From positions 183,276-247,275 of the forward strand of contig JACQZF010000006.1 of assembly GCA_016213945.1 (NCBI GenBank): a stretch of 64,000 nucleotides of DNA. Reading direction: 5' to 3'. The translations under genes and the position numbers were made by a program. This stretch comes from Nitrospirota bacterium (GTDB lineage: Bacteria > Nitrospirota > Thermodesulfovibrionia > UBA6902). Of the stretch, positions 29,001 through 35,807 are shown one piece after another. The first letter of the stretch is position 1. Each line of letters begins with the position of its first letter. The notes beneath the pieces are model-generated. The model was not told where the DNA came from. It saw nothing but the letters and a program-made list of their open reading frames with translations, and did no database searches.

Positions 29001-29840
29001 GACCAGGCCATAAATAAAGGGGACTCGGTCAATCTTGCGCCGGCAACGTTTACTGACGCCGGTATCTATGATACTCATATGGCAACCATAGACTGGGGAG
29101 ATGGGACCGTTGAAAGCGGAGCGATCTCAGAGGCATCGGGAAATGGAAGCGTTTCGGGCAGTCATATATATGCATCTGCCGGTACGTATACCGTGCAGGT
29201 TACGGTGACGGATAACGCGGGTGCATCCGGAAGTGATTCACTGCAGGTGGTCGTAGCAGAGACGGATGGTTGTATTGATGACCCGAATAAAACAGCGCCG
29301 GGGATCTGCGGCTGTGGAATAGCGGATACGGATTCAGACAACGACGGAATCGCTGACTGTAACGATCAGTGCTCAGCAGACCCGAACAAAGTAGCGCCGG
29401 GAATCTGCGGCTGCGGAATAGCGGACACTGATTCAGACAACGACAGGACCGCTGACTGTAACGATCAGTGCGCAGCAGACCCGAATAAAACATTACCGGG
29501 AATCTGCGGCTGTGGAATAGCGGACACTGATGCAGATGGCGACGGAATAGCAGACTGCATTGCAAAGCCGGTGACCGATCTTACCGCGCGTCCAAAATCC
29601 AGAAAGATAGACATCGTATGGACTCATGTGGGAGTGAACAGTTACAATGTTTACCGAAGCTCAGCCGGAGGACCGTATCAGTTCATTGCCAACACAACCT
29701 CAACCTACTCAGTGTATGCGGATTTTGGTTTAACTAACGGTGTAAGGTATTGCTATAAAGTCAGGTCGGTGAATGCACTGGGCACTGAGTCCGCAGATTC
29801 CAATGAGGCATGCGCCACGCCAGCGGCAAGAACGAGGTAA
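20097..29840 (+). CDS. Giant multidomain PKD-repeat surface protein (3,247 residues)
   Basis: Start: GGAGG (20087-20091) is 5 nt before ATG 20097, so I prefer this to the ATG at 20085. Two hydrophobic segments (about residues 12-30 and 47-65), then a unique region. After that, by genome position: PKD (21.57-21.83 kb), a PKD/Ig-like unit, five MopE-type metal-binding repeats (DxDGDGxxxxxDCND, 22.1-22.9), five FG-GAP/VCBS repeats (22.9-23.8), about seven more PKD domains (23.8-26.77), an alpha-toroid prenyltransferase-like domain (26.8-27.84), five PKD (27.85-29.26), three Cys-rich GICGCGIADTDSDNDG units (29.27-29.56) and a final FN3 (29.57-29.83). Two PKD domains (24.1-24.87 and 25.68-26.47) each carry an inserted ~165-residue lectin-like beta-sandwich. 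No C-terminal anchor is seen. A secreted calcium-binding adhesin or matrix protein is likely. Confidence 0.85.
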   Translation: MRAMQITTNIITRMVLLPFLTLLLFFQFGGTKAASADATLKNRNLFHSMLLLLLLPFFLLIAPIPVNAAYLWWTEDGSTFTTFGPNAAITINMGDMDYICDFVNPVTNIFIVPSGSVSMGGHLTDVSGTPNTVWGSSTGLFVSEPIGYTAPGGTIGPGTYAVIYDECENNRLDPEDFILDPAFEVVFPPTGVPPVDPAIQNIKDKAAIKEQEARHTANVMGSYLMLLEAIELFEALHNPLHNPYNLIFFAINESVAATLHVHPVAIAVKALVDNISHWEGIKADPPDPNFSQLTPLTPIEQIIVLSNDPLLIAATEGMGNAIQTEAALAKAFLSSLERYQGADAAGNGEWALIHARAVRDYANALVAQLGNSNIALAGFISELDADTRNFDEAAVTAEELRVRLATTGLTADEIMMTKNLGLTDAEIADRLNAYIAKDFSGLSKAEVKSSIESLIIANNNAIVGLQTDIPLLSNIVTTLEADPTVFQQSPIANAGGPYTVDEGDPLTLNGSGSIDPNGAITAWDWDLNGDGQFDDAIGVSPAVTINHEFVGLIGLRVTDNTGRTGIAYAQLTVTNVNNSPVIEAYSPPAGLFQELRLGNSLTFDITASDPDADPVSIQWYLDGVPVATGDTFPYSPANSAEIGLRIVRVVVSDGTALGGSVGMEWSVAVMAQDLDGDGWNANVDCNELDPTVNPGVTEVTGNGKDDDCNPVTPDVLQDADGDGYTNDVDCNDINPNINPGATEVCNGVDDDCDLSIDEGVLQRFYRDADSDTYGDTAVTTDACSAPAGYVNNNLDCNDVYADINPGVVEVCNGLDDNCNDQVDEGVKNTYYQDEDGDGYGDPAVAVQFCTAPAGYVINNTDCDDTRTAVNSGATEILYNGIDDDCNPATADGIDVDNDGYSDNVDCNDIDPTVNPGRKEVRHNGKDDDCNAATADDYAATFMVSSDDGGRVYYAHSNGDGTWSNYRQQADLSGTIRGAAIFDADNDGDLDFLIPVPATTLDLYLFVNDGNENFTNVGVAASSAAAGGGPYGMTAGDFNEDGNMDFLVSRDGANVIRGLGNGMGGFTVSEINTGFGNGREMDVADFDHDGHLDYIRATYSSGEIRLFRGNGDGTFTLAGVVADPGADPYGVTAGDFNNDGHPDIIANYGSNGDTYFYAGNGNGTFAAGIAAGSLDFNNYGTFDNYDFNRDGNQDIVSSSYSSRLLRFYPGNGDGTFGAAVQVNPALTYTNTLGVSAPPGPPPAGDPIAQIYPDVTEGVPGATIDFTGSYSSDNGSIVSYEWNFGDGSTASGATVTHAFPNAEGNYSVRLTVTDNDGRKNIAGALVRLKGALPVADAGGPYTFGESAATGGTYTVTLDGSGSTDDSGIAKYEWDFGSYLEDTFAGTTLDTLKWIAGTGVSQNESASIVGAVSWGSRYLFSLQDFLRESELTFTAKVLPENLSGNQYGMFGFKNTNATYNYNQMMHAIYFNNGSILIYEDASPRGTFGSYTRNVEYEIKIVLKATGARYYIRKAGDLLWSMLYDSNYSSTSAVKVGTDINIGTFKVDDVKVSLLLTGGAPVKKFKQGSYPVTLTVTDTTGQQDTDTTTINLVPGNPPVSNPGGPYAFGETFANQGKWTASLSGAGSTDDVAIESYSWNFGDGTTGTGATLSHQYSAAGTYTATLTVTDRAGQSNAASTLVTIEAGAFPVSSTGGPYEVPETQVVNRHWTVNFNGSGSSDDVAIWKYEWNFGDSGTAATASASHTYAYPGTYTVTLKITDHAGQAHTSTTTASVTGVGSPVADAGGPYFIEKGFPVVFNASNSADDMGILTYTWDFGDGTTGTGAKPAHTYSAEGTYTVSLTVKDIALQTNTDTAPVVVTTGNLPVANAGGPYTTNEDLMMRFDGSHSTDDYGIASYEWTIGSLVTHLSDAFDGTAIDSAKWLYPAAGVTQNNAITFTGGNGWGSRYLFSQDNFDAKDGLTLYAQVNHTSSGNMMVGFKDTGSSYSYTAMPYAFYFNAGTIGIYETGANRGNFGNYSLNTVYDVKVVLKSDSGVLTGARYYYKPASSSTWTLVYDSNYVPAYTAMKTGVSNHSGTFVLDNLSLTSGLSQLSGERPVTTFPDAGTYPVILKVTDGAGQSSTASTTLTVSADPSVITVPWQISGGIEIPHDTWSGEEVILKAVVKSRHEPLTYTWEFGDGATAAGTVTNKYDVSSKHIYTAASGTPFVAKLTVTDADGRTSSDTFPLIVREKSLEVEINKAIDDALWFVHSSQNRPAGWWQSSGWTTGYYSSPTASSIHAMEINGHLEVGDFRNDPYTEDVWRGMNYLLTTIRQTAINDQAYGNPDINGNGIGIEVNSGSPIYEGGQVMMALVASGTPDLKAVSGGSGVINRTYREIVEDMAEMYYWGQGDAESGYAAGGWRYGWQAQADNSACQWAALGMDAAEEQSWINVPEWVKDRNEVWLAYSIGSGGTGYGYSGSGNGVATSPSGLAQVAFDNIPTTDNRWKKTENYLAQNWNTWYNGTGNYYALYALAKAMRIARPTEVTILGEGTQYAIDWYNDPARGVARTIVNQQDANGQFTGGAGTKYVEGSFRTAWGVIILSKTLFVLPPVADAGEDRVWGVDWSLTLDGSRSFHLDPFRSIVLYEWDFDGDGTYDYSSTEPTATHTFTALGTYTITLRVTDNNDPAKYDTDTMKVIVAIPPHPPVAVPGGPYTGTAGIAVQLDGSASYDIDPTDMITLYGWELDGVFPYDFDDAFGPKPAFAFNTPGNFNIGLRVMDNGVLNDLNGNGQVDENEKLEDIRWNTVNITANHAPTADAGGPYVVDEGALITLDGKDSSDPDGNTITFGWDLDNDGQYDDSPEIKPLINWPDNGSFTIGLQISDSALTGTDTAQVTVLNVAPAADAGPDQTIDEGQTVLLGGGFTDPGSADTHTVEWDFGDGSPVVSGTLMPSHLYADNGVYTVTLTVTDDDGGVGSDTLTVTVNNAAPVVNAGQDQAINKGDSVNLAPATFTDAGIYDTHMATIDWGDGTVESGAISEASGNGSVSGSHIYASAGTYTVQVTVTDNAGASGSDSLQVVVAETDGCIDDPNKTAPGICGCGIADTDSDNDGIADCNDQCSADPNKVAPGICGCGIADTDSDNDRTADCNDQCAADPNKTLPGICGCGIADTDADGDGIADCIAKPVTDLTARPKSRKIDIVWTHVGVNSYNVYRSSAGGPYQFIANTTSTYSVYADFGLTNGVRYCYKVRSVNALGTESADSNEACATPAARTR

Positions 29841-29852
29841 ATCCAAAACTTC

Positions 29853-29893
29853 ATGCCACCCTGAGATTGTCTCAGGGTGGCATACACTTTTTT
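29853..29893 (+). terminator. Intrinsic terminator after the giant gene
   Basis: 13-bp perfect stem (ATGCCACCCTGAG, 29853-29865, with its complement at 29871-29883), a 5-nt loop, then a T-run at 29888-29893. Confidence 0.9.
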
Positions 29894-30036
29894 GTAATTA
29901 AAATTATGAGGTCGGGACATAGACAAGATGAAAAATATTGTTTTCTCTCTGGTGGCATCATATATTTTGACTTAATCCAGCTCAACTTATTCGCTCAGTC
30001 ACCATTAACACCACCACCTGATATTATGCTACCGAT

Positions 30037-30078
30037 CAAGAGGAGTCGTATAGAAATTCTTCGCCAGCCGGTCTGTTT
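30037..30078. mobile_element. Second copy of one MITE end
   Basis: 30037-30069 matches 18893-18925 at 32 of 33 bases (CAAGAGGAGTC.TATAGAAA...), followed by a shared GTTTA-AAC edge. No inverted partner was found upstream, so this is a solo right end in the same orientation as the first. The preceding 140 bp (29895-30036) show no gene. Confidence 0.65.
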
Positions 30079-30085
30079 ATAACCG

Positions 30086-30427
30086 CTAACTCTTAAACGT
30101 AAAATACACCGCGCCCAATATGCAGAGAAAGGCGTAGAAGTAGTCGGTCTTCCACGGTTGTTTCATGTAGAACAACGCGAAGGGGATGAAGATGCAGATC
30201 GTGATAATCTCCTGCATGATCTTTAATTGGGGAAGGCCCATGCTTGTATATCCTATCCTGTTTGCCGGCACCTGCAGCAGGTATTCAAACAATGCAATAA
30301 GCCAGCTCAACAGCGCCGCGAGATACCAGGGCTTTGCATTAAGGTGCTTCAAATGACCACACCACGCAAAGGTCATAAAAACATTTGATAAGGACAACAG
30401 GACAATTGTTATGAACGCGGGTCTCAT
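30086..30427 (-). CDS. DUF486 / DMT-family small membrane protein
   Basis: 113 residues, four hydrophobic helices. The run FMTFAWCGHLK and the segment QVPANRIGYTSMGLPQLKIMQEIIT are the hallmarks of the DUF486 family, a small branch of the drug/metabolite transporter superfamily. Function unknown; length is normal for the family. Confidence 0.85.
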   Translation of the reverse strand: MRPAFITIVLLSLSNVFMTFAWCGHLKHLNAKPWYLAALLSWLIALFEYLLQVPANRIGYTSMGLPQLKIMQEIITICIFIPFALFYMKQPWKTDYFYAFLCILGAVYFTFKS

Positions 30428-30477
30428 AAAATGAGTTTAATAAAACAGCGGAAGGATTGTAAACAGAGCAGAAAGCA

Positions 30478-30513
30478 AAACAGGCGCAGACTAATGCCTG
30501 CGCCTGTTTGTTT
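30478..30513. terminator. Bidirectional intrinsic terminator
   Basis: Stem CAGGCGCAG (30481-30489) with CTGCGCCTG (30498-30506) and an 8-nt loop. T-rich on both sides in the respective reading direction (TTTGTTT on plus; TTTTGCTTT on minus). It ends the SWIB gene on the minus strand. Confidence 0.75.
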
Positions 30514-30538
30514 ATAGAAAAAACTAAACCGCTTTTTA

Positions 30539-30895
30539 TTAACTGAGGTGCTTGTTGACCAGCTTGGTCATCTCGAACATCGTGACTGTCTTTTTCCCGC
30601 CGAATACTGCCTTCAGATTATCATCAGCATTGATGTTTCTCCTGTTGACAGAATCCTGGAGTTTGTTCTTCTTGATATAAGCCCAGAGTTTCTTGGTCAC
30701 TTCGGTCCTTGGCATGGGCTTGTTCCCTACTACTTTTGCGAGGGCATCACTGATCTGCATGGGTTTCATGAATGCAGGGTTTGGAGCTCTCTTCTTTTTG
30801 ACGGCTTTCTTTGCTGCAGGTTTCTTCGCTGCGGTCTTTTTCGCTGCAGGCTTCTTTGCTGCAGGTTTCTTTACGGCTTTCTTTTTTGTTGCCAT
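30539..30895 (-). CDS. SWIB-domain protein with histone H1-like Lys/Ala tail
   Basis: 118 residues. The first ~37 are a repetitive AAKKPAAKK tail like eukaryotic H1 or bacterial HctB/AlgP tails; residues about 42-118 are a SWIB/MDM2-type domain (MQISDALAKVVGNKPMPRTE, LWAYIKKNKLQD, MFEMTKLVNKHL). In Chlamydia and a few other bacteria such proteins are linked to nucleoid binding. The basic tail should bind DNA. AGGAGG is 6 nt before the ATG. Single gene with its own terminator. Confidence 0.85.
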   Translation of the reverse strand: MATKKKAVKKPAAKKPAAKKTAAKKPAAKKAVKKKRAPNPAFMKPMQISDALAKVVGNKPMPRTEVTKKLWAYIKKNKLQDSVNRRNINADDNLKAVFGGKKTVTMFEMTKLVNKHLS

Positions 30896-31084
30896 CCTTA
30901 CCTCCTCCTATATTAGGGTTATAGTTTTTTATTTCTATGCATAATAATCTGCACTTTTTCGAAAAAATTTTCAATCATTTTTTTTTAATAGTTCATTACA
31001 CTGAAAACTTTCCCGGTTATTCTAATCTATGGCGTATGATTTTTGGAAGAGAAAAATAGACGCAAATCAAAAAAAATGAAGCCC

Positions 31085-31747
31085 CTAAATCTGACCGGGC
31101 AGCATATGGCGGATGATTTTCCCCTCAACCAGGTAGATGACCATCTCCGCGATGTTGGTCGCGTGGTCGGCGATCCTCTCCAGATATTTTGAGACATAAC
31201 TTATTTTCACCGCCCTGGACACCGTATAAGGGTCCTGGGTCATGATGAACATCAGCTCCTTCCAGACCATCTCGTTGAGGTCGTCGACTTCATCGTCCCG
31301 TATGATCACGTCTCTTGCAAGGCGCAGCTCCTCATTGATAAAGGCATTGATCGTATCACGCACCATGCCCTGCGCTATCCTGCTCATCCGGGGGATATCT
31401 ATATAGGGTTTCAGGAGGGGCTCTTCGTTTAATTCAAGCGCCCTCTCGGCGATATTCACCGCGTTGTCTCCGATCCTTTCGAGATCAGAGGTGATCTTCA
31501 TTGCGGTTGTGATGAACCGCAGGTCCTTTCCCATAGGCTGTTTCAGGGCAAGCAGCCTTACGCATTCTTCGTCTATCTTGACATCAAAGGTATTTATGGC
31601 CTTATCGCCTTCTATGACACGGCCGGCCATGTCCGAATCCCTCTCAACAAGTGATTGCACGGAGTTTTGTATTGCGGATTCAACAAGCGCCGCCATCTTC
31701 AGCAGCATCTCCTTGAGGTGAATCAGTTCCTCGCTTCTTACAGTCAT
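31085..31747 (-). CDS. phoU: Phosphate transport regulator PhoU
   Basis: 220 residues, two three-helix PhoU repeats. Metal-binding E/DxxxD patterns are visible (DKAINTFDVKIDEECVRLLA and RDDEVDDLNEMVWKEL). It links the Pst transporter to the PhoR/PhoB kinase pair and restrains phosphate uptake. Last gene of the pst operon; it abuts pstB (shared base 31747). No phoR or phoB in the window. Confidence 0.95.
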   Translation of the reverse strand: MTVRSEELIHLKEMLLKMAALVESAIQNSVQSLVERDSDMAGRVIEGDKAINTFDVKIDEECVRLLALKQPMGKDLRFITTAMKITSDLERIGDNAVNIAERALELNEEPLLKPYIDIPRMSRIAQGMVRDTINAFINEELRLARDVIIRDDEVDDLNEMVWKELMFIMTQDPYTVSRAVKISYVSKYLERIADHATNIAEMVIYLVEGKIIRHMLPGQI

Positions 31748-32511
31748 TATCCGAACCTCCCGGTTATATAGTCTTCAGTGAGCTTTTGTGAAGGGTTAGT
31801 AAAAATTCTATCAGTTCGATCAAATTCTATCAAATCACCAAGCATCATAAATCCCGTCCAGTCGGAGATCCTCGCGGCCTGCTGCATGTTGTGCGTGACA
31901 ATAATGATGGTGACCTCTTTTTCCAGATTTGAGATAAGGTCTTCAATCTTTGCCGTGGATATCGGGTCAAGGGCGGATGTCGGCTCATCAAAGAGCAGGA
32001 CCTCCGGTTCCACCGCGAGCGCACGCGCAATAACAAGTCTCTGCTGCTGCCCGCCGGACAGTTCATAAGCGTTTGCATGGAGCTTGTCTTTGACTTCATC
32101 CCAGAGCGCCGCGTGATTGAGCGCCCGCTCCACCCTTTCCGAAAGGTCTGATATTTTCTTTATGCCTTTCAGCCTCAGCCCGTAAGCGATATTGTCGAAA
32201 ATGCTCATAGGGAAAGGGGTGGGTTTCTGAAATACCATCCCGATACGGCTCCTGAGATCGATCAGGTCAATATCTTCAGATAAAATATTATTGCCCTTAA
32301 ACAGGATCTCCCCTTCATATTTATTCCCCGGATACAGGTCGTGCATGCGGTTAAAGCATCTGAGAAGCGTGGTCTTCCCGCAGCCGGACGGCCCGATCAG
32401 CGCGGTGACTTTATTTTTATAGACCGGCAGGCCTATATCTTTCAGGGCGTGAACGTTTCCCGAATAATAGAAATTGAGTCCTTTTACTTCAAACTCTGTA
32501 AGCTCATTCAT
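31747..32511 (-). CDS. pstB: Phosphate ABC transporter ATP-binding protein PstB
   Basis: 254 residues from ATG 32511, chosen because its ATGA overlaps the pstA stop; the frame extends 34 residues further up but those are not conserved. Walker [10 protein letters not shown], signature LSGGQQQRL and Walker [13 protein letters not shown] are intact. It hydrolyses ATP at the membrane to drive phosphate import. Confidence 0.97.
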   Translation of the reverse strand: MNELTEFEVKGLNFYYSGNVHALKDIGLPVYKNKVTALIGPSGCGKTTLLRCFNRMHDLYPGNKYEGEILFKGNNILSEDIDLIDLRSRIGMVFQKPTPFPMSIFDNIAYGLRLKGIKKISDLSERVERALNHAALWDEVKDKLHANAYELSGGQQQRLVIARALAVEPEVLLFDEPTSALDPISTAKIEDLISNLEKEVTIIIVTHNMQQAARISDWTGFMMLGDLIEFDRTDRIFTNPSQKLTEDYITGRFG

Positions 32512-33353
32512 CCCTTGAAGTGCCTCCCTTTGATCAATAGCCTGCCGATGACTGTCAGCATCAGGATAGATATGGTTATCACCAGAGACGCGGCCCATGC
32601 CTGTGTATGCCAACTGTCATAAGGCCCCATCGCGTACTGGAAAATCGTCACCGTGAGCGAAGCGACAGGCCTGTTCATATCAACAGAAAAAAACGAATTA
32701 TTAAATGAAGTAAACAAAAGCGGCGCAGTCTCACCCGCGACACGGGCAATTGAAAGGAGTATCCCGGTGAGGATGCCCGCGGACGCCCCCCTGTAGACGA
32801 CCTGGATGATCACTTTATAATACGGCGCTCCGAGGGCGAATGCCGCTTCTCTCAGGGTCCACGGCACAAGGGTGAGCATGTCCTCGGTTGTTCTCAGCAC
32901 AACGGGGACCATTATGATCGCCAGCGCGATCGCGCCTGCCCACCCGCTGAAATGGCCGAGCGGTTTTACGAGAACGGCATAAATAAATGTCCCGATCACA
33001 ATAGACGGAACACTTACCATAATGTCGGAGAGTATGCTGATTATCCTTGACAGCTTACTGCCCCGCGCATACTCCGCAAGGAATGTTCCGCCTAACACGC
33101 CGATGGGAACACCTATCAATGTTGCGCATATGGTTATCATTAACTGCCCGACAAAGGCGTTCCTCAGTCCGCCGCCTTCAATGCCTGCCGGGGCCGGATC
33201 ATTGGTAAACAGGCTCAGGTCCATCGCCTTTATTCCATGCACGAGCACATCACCCAGGATGAAGACCAGCCAGAACAGCCCCGTGAGCGCGGCAAGGGTG
33301 CTCAGTGTCATTGCGATGAATCCTTCCACCTTCCTTCTTTGTTCTCTTGTCAT
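32508..33353 (-). CDS. pstA: Phosphate ABC transporter permease PstA
   Basis: 281 residues, six transmembrane segments, with the ABC permease EAA loop [20 protein letters not shown]. Overlaps both neighbours by 4 nt (pstC upstream, pstB downstream), so translation is coupled. Confidence 0.95.
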   Translation of the reverse strand: MTREQRRKVEGFIAMTLSTLAALTGLFWLVFILGDVLVHGIKAMDLSLFTNDPAPAGIEGGGLRNAFVGQLMITICATLIGVPIGVLGGTFLAEYARGSKLSRIISILSDIMVSVPSIVIGTFIYAVLVKPLGHFSGWAGAIALAIIMVPVVLRTTEDMLTLVPWTLREAAFALGAPYYKVIIQVVYRGASAGILTGILLSIARVAGETAPLLFTSFNNSFFSVDMNRPVASLTVTIFQYAMGPYDSWHTQAWAASLVITISILMLTVIGRLLIKGRHFKG

Positions 33354-34291
33354 CGTGAATACTTCCTCTCCGCCTTAATGAGAAAGAATTTTGCTATTGC
33401 AAGGGTGATAAAGCTCATTACAAAGAGCGCGAGCGCAAGGTAAAAGAGCGACGAGAGGTAAATGTCCTTGTCAGCCTCTGCAAACTCATTGGCGAGTGTA
33501 ACGGTAATGGTTGCCGCAGCGTCGAGGAGCGATGTAGCGATCCTGTGGTTGTTTCCGAGGACAAAGGCCACGGCCATGGTCTCCCCGATGGCCCTTCCGA
33601 GGGAAAGGACAATTCCGCCAAAAACTCCAAGCTTTGAATAAGGGATAACGACATTCTTTATGACTTCCCACTTTGTCGCGCCGATTGCATAAGCGGATTC
33701 TTTAACTATCGCGGGGGTGAGATTAAAAGAGTCCCTGGAGATGCTTGCGGTGAAGGGGACTATCATGATGCTCAGGATCACGCTTGCTGTTAAAATATCA
33801 ATTCCCATCGGAGTGCCCTGAAAAAGGACATTGACGAACGGCACCCCGGCAGTAATTTCTTTCAGGAAGGGTTCAACATATTTGCTCATGATCGGCGAGA
33901 GGGTGAAGAGACCCCACATGCCGTAGATGATGCTCGGTATTGCAGCCAGAAGCTCGATGGCCGCGCCTATAGGCCCTTTAAGAAAATTGGGCGCTATTTC
34001 CGTGACAAATATCGCGATGCCGAGGGCGACAGGTATTGCGATCAGCAGGGAAAGAAATGTCGTGATGACAGTCCCGTAAATATTGGTCAACGCGCCGAAG
34101 GACTCTTTGACAGGGTCCCAGTCTGTTGAGGTCAGGAATTTTACGATACCGAATTTCTCTATCGCCAGAGAGGATTCGGTGACAAGCACGTACAATATCC
34201 CGATTATAAAAATGATCACTGAAAAGGACGCGGCTGCGGTAGTTGCAGAGAAGATAAAGTCAACGGGATTTTTTTTGTATTGTAACGGCAT
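33350..34291 (-). CDS. pstC: Phosphate ABC transporter permease PstC
   Basis: 313 residues from ATG 34291, which has AAGGA 7 nt upstream; the TTG at 34312 lies in the heptamer repeat and is less likely. Six transmembrane segments and the EAA loop ESAYAIGATKWEVIKNVVIP. Forms the channel with PstA. Confidence 0.95.
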   Translation of the reverse strand: MPLQYKKNPVDFIFSATTAAASFSVIIFIIGILYVLVTESSLAIEKFGIVKFLTSTDWDPVKESFGALTNIYGTVITTFLSLLIAIPVALGIAIFVTEIAPNFLKGPIGAAIELLAAIPSIIYGMWGLFTLSPIMSKYVEPFLKEITAGVPFVNVLFQGTPMGIDILTASVILSIMIVPFTASISRDSFNLTPAIVKESAYAIGATKWEVIKNVVIPYSKLGVFGGIVLSLGRAIGETMAVAFVLGNNHRIATSLLDAAATITVTLANEFAEADKDIYLSSLFYLALALFVMSFITLAIAKFFLIKAERKYSR

Positions 34292-34306
34292 AGCAATCCT
34301 TAGGTC

Positions 34307-34380
34307 CAGCAATCAGCGATCAGCTTTCAGCGGTCAGCAATCAGTTATTGCTGACCGCTGATCGCCGATTGCTGACAGCT
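34307..34380. repeat. Heptamer-repeat hairpin between pstS and pstC (block F)
   Basis: Ten 7-mers in exact phase: CAGCAAT, CAGCGAT, CAGCTTT, CAGCGGT, CAGCAAT, CAGTTAT (34307-34348), then TGCTGAC, CGCTGAT, CGCCGAT, TGCTGAC (34349-34376). An 11-bp perfect stem forms (AGCGGTCAGCA). It fills the space between the binding-protein gene and the permease gene inside the operon. Confidence 0.9.
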
Positions 34381-34385
34381 CTTTT

Positions 34386-35396
34386 TTAATAAATCCCTTT
34401 TGCCTTCCAGTAAGCCCTGATCTTGTCCTTTAGGGATGCCGGCAGTGGAACATACACGAGCTCTTTAGCCTTGGCATCTCCGTTCTTGAAAGCCCAGTCA
34501 AAGAATTTCACAACATTCTTATTTACGTCCGCCTTTTCCTTTGCAAGGAGGATGAAGGTCGCCCCGGCGATCGGCCATGCGCCTTTGCCCGGCGCGTTCG
34601 TAAGCCAGAGATAGAAATCCTTCTTAGCGTCAAAATCTCCTGACGCGGCAGCGTCCTCAAAGCTCTCAAATCCGGGCGCGACAAAATTTCCGGCTGAGTT
34701 TTTGAGCTGTGTAAAGTTGAGCTTGTTCTGTTTCGCATACGCGAACTCGACATATCCGATGGAGCTGGCTGTTCTCTTTACGTAATTGGCGACTCCTTCA
34801 TTTCCCTTTCCGCCAATGCCCGCGGGGAATTTCACGGCCTTGCCTGCGCCGACCTTTTCTTTCCATGCGGGACAGGTTTCGCTGAGATAATTTGTGTATA
34901 TGGCTGTTGTGCCTGAGCCGTCAGAGCGGTAGACAACCGTAATTTCACTGTGCGGGAGTTTTACGCCTGGATTCATTTTTTTCACTTTGGCGTCATCCCA
35001 GTATTTGATCTCACCGAGGAATATCATGCACAGTGATTCGGGACCGAGTTTCAGTTGACCCGGCTGGACGCTTTCGAGGTTTACTACGGGCACAACACCG
35101 CCGATGACCGCGGGAAACTGCAATAACCCGTCCTTTTGGATCTGTTCGGGCCTGGAGGGATCATCCGATGCGCCGAAATCAACCGTGCGCTCCGTAACCT
35201 GTCTTACCCCTCCGCCTGAGCCGATGGACTGGTAATTAAGCTGAACGCCGGTTATCTTGTTGTACTCATGCGCCCATGCTGAATACACGGGAAACGGGAA
35301 AGTTGCGCCCGCGCCGTTGAGTGTTTCCGCAGCATGTGCATACGCGGATGACAAAACAAATGCCGCGATCAATGTTAATTTCAAAATGGTTTTCAT
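34386..35396 (-). CDS. pstS: Phosphate-binding periplasmic protein PstS
   Basis: 336 residues: signal peptide (cleavage near AHA-AETL), then the type II binding-protein fold with phosphate-contact motifs GAGATFPFPVYSAW, SIGSGGGVRQ and YRSDGSGTT. First gene of the pst operon; AAGGAG lies 7 nt before the ATG. Controlled by the Pho box just upstream. Confidence 0.96.
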   Translation of the reverse strand: MKTILKLTLIAAFVLSSAYAHAAETLNGAGATFPFPVYSAWAHEYNKITGVQLNYQSIGSGGGVRQVTERTVDFGASDDPSRPEQIQKDGLLQFPAVIGGVVPVVNLESVQPGQLKLGPESLCMIFLGEIKYWDDAKVKKMNPGVKLPHSEITVVYRSDGSGTTAIYTNYLSETCPAWKEKVGAGKAVKFPAGIGGKGNEGVANYVKRTASSIGYVEFAYAKQNKLNFTQLKNSAGNFVAPGFESFEDAAASGDFDAKKDFYLWLTNAPGKGAWPIAGATFILLAKEKADVNKNVVKFFDWAFKNGDAKAKELVYVPLPASLKDKIRAYWKAKGIY

Positions 35397-35419
35397 ATTA
35401 TCTCCTTTTTATGCTGTTT

Positions 35420-35474
35420 AGCATATGCTTTGATTGTTACAATAATGTTACAAACGGATTAAAGTTAAGTTAAA
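35420..35474 (-). promoter_or_regulatory. Pho box array (four 11-bp repeats) and -10 of pstS
   Basis: On the plus strand the words TGTTACA (35435), TGTTACA (35446), GATTAAA (35457) and AGTTAAA (35468) begin exactly 11 bp apart, i.e. four 7+4 direct repeats; on the minus strand they read TTTAACT, TTTAATC, TGTAACA, TGTAACA. This is the layout of PhoB sites, where a Pho box replaces the -35. A possible -10 (TATGCT on minus, 35425-35420) follows about 9 bp later. Confidence 0.75.
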
Positions 35475-35494
35475 GAAATTATATCACCTCCCTT

Positions 35495-35737
35495 TTAACA
35501 CGCCCGGGCAGCAGGCCCCTGAATTATTTTGAGGATATAGTATCCATTTGCTTCCACGACTCTTGCTTTACAGTCCAATAGTATTTCTACAAAACCCGTA
35601 ATGAGGTTTAATTTTTCACAGTCATGTGCGTCAACGAAGACCGATACCTCATCGCGGCTTGCAAAACCGTGGGAAACAACATCACTCAATTCTTTAAACG
35701 TCTCATCAAATGAAAGCTCTCTTGCGTCGATTATCAT
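35495..35737 (-). CDS. Small unknown protein, possibly TusA-like fold
   Basis: 80 residues from ATG 35737, which has GGGGAGG 9 nt upstream; the longer frame to 35800 is not needed. No signal peptide. The layout (MIIDARELSF at the start, a VSVFVDAHDCEKLNLI middle and a final GYYILKI strand) loosely recalls TusA/SirA-like sulfur carriers, but the CPxP motif is absent, so this is only a hint. It sits directly upstream of the pst operon and downstream of a second small gene, with which it may form an operon. Confidence 0.5.
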   Translation of the reverse strand: MIIDARELSFDETFKELSDVVSHGFASRDEVSVFVDAHDCEKLNLITGFVEILLDCKARVVEANGYYILKIIQGPAARAC

Positions 35738-35807
35738 AAAGAAACCTCCCCCGTTTGATATTTTTTTATTATTTGGGATAACCCTGTAAATTCCCGGCAC
35801 ATTGCAA

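Noticed and set aside
29200..29565. Arg/Cys-rich open frame on the minus strand
   Set aside because: It is the antisense of three repeated GICGCGIADTD units of the giant protein; repeat structure alone keeps it open.
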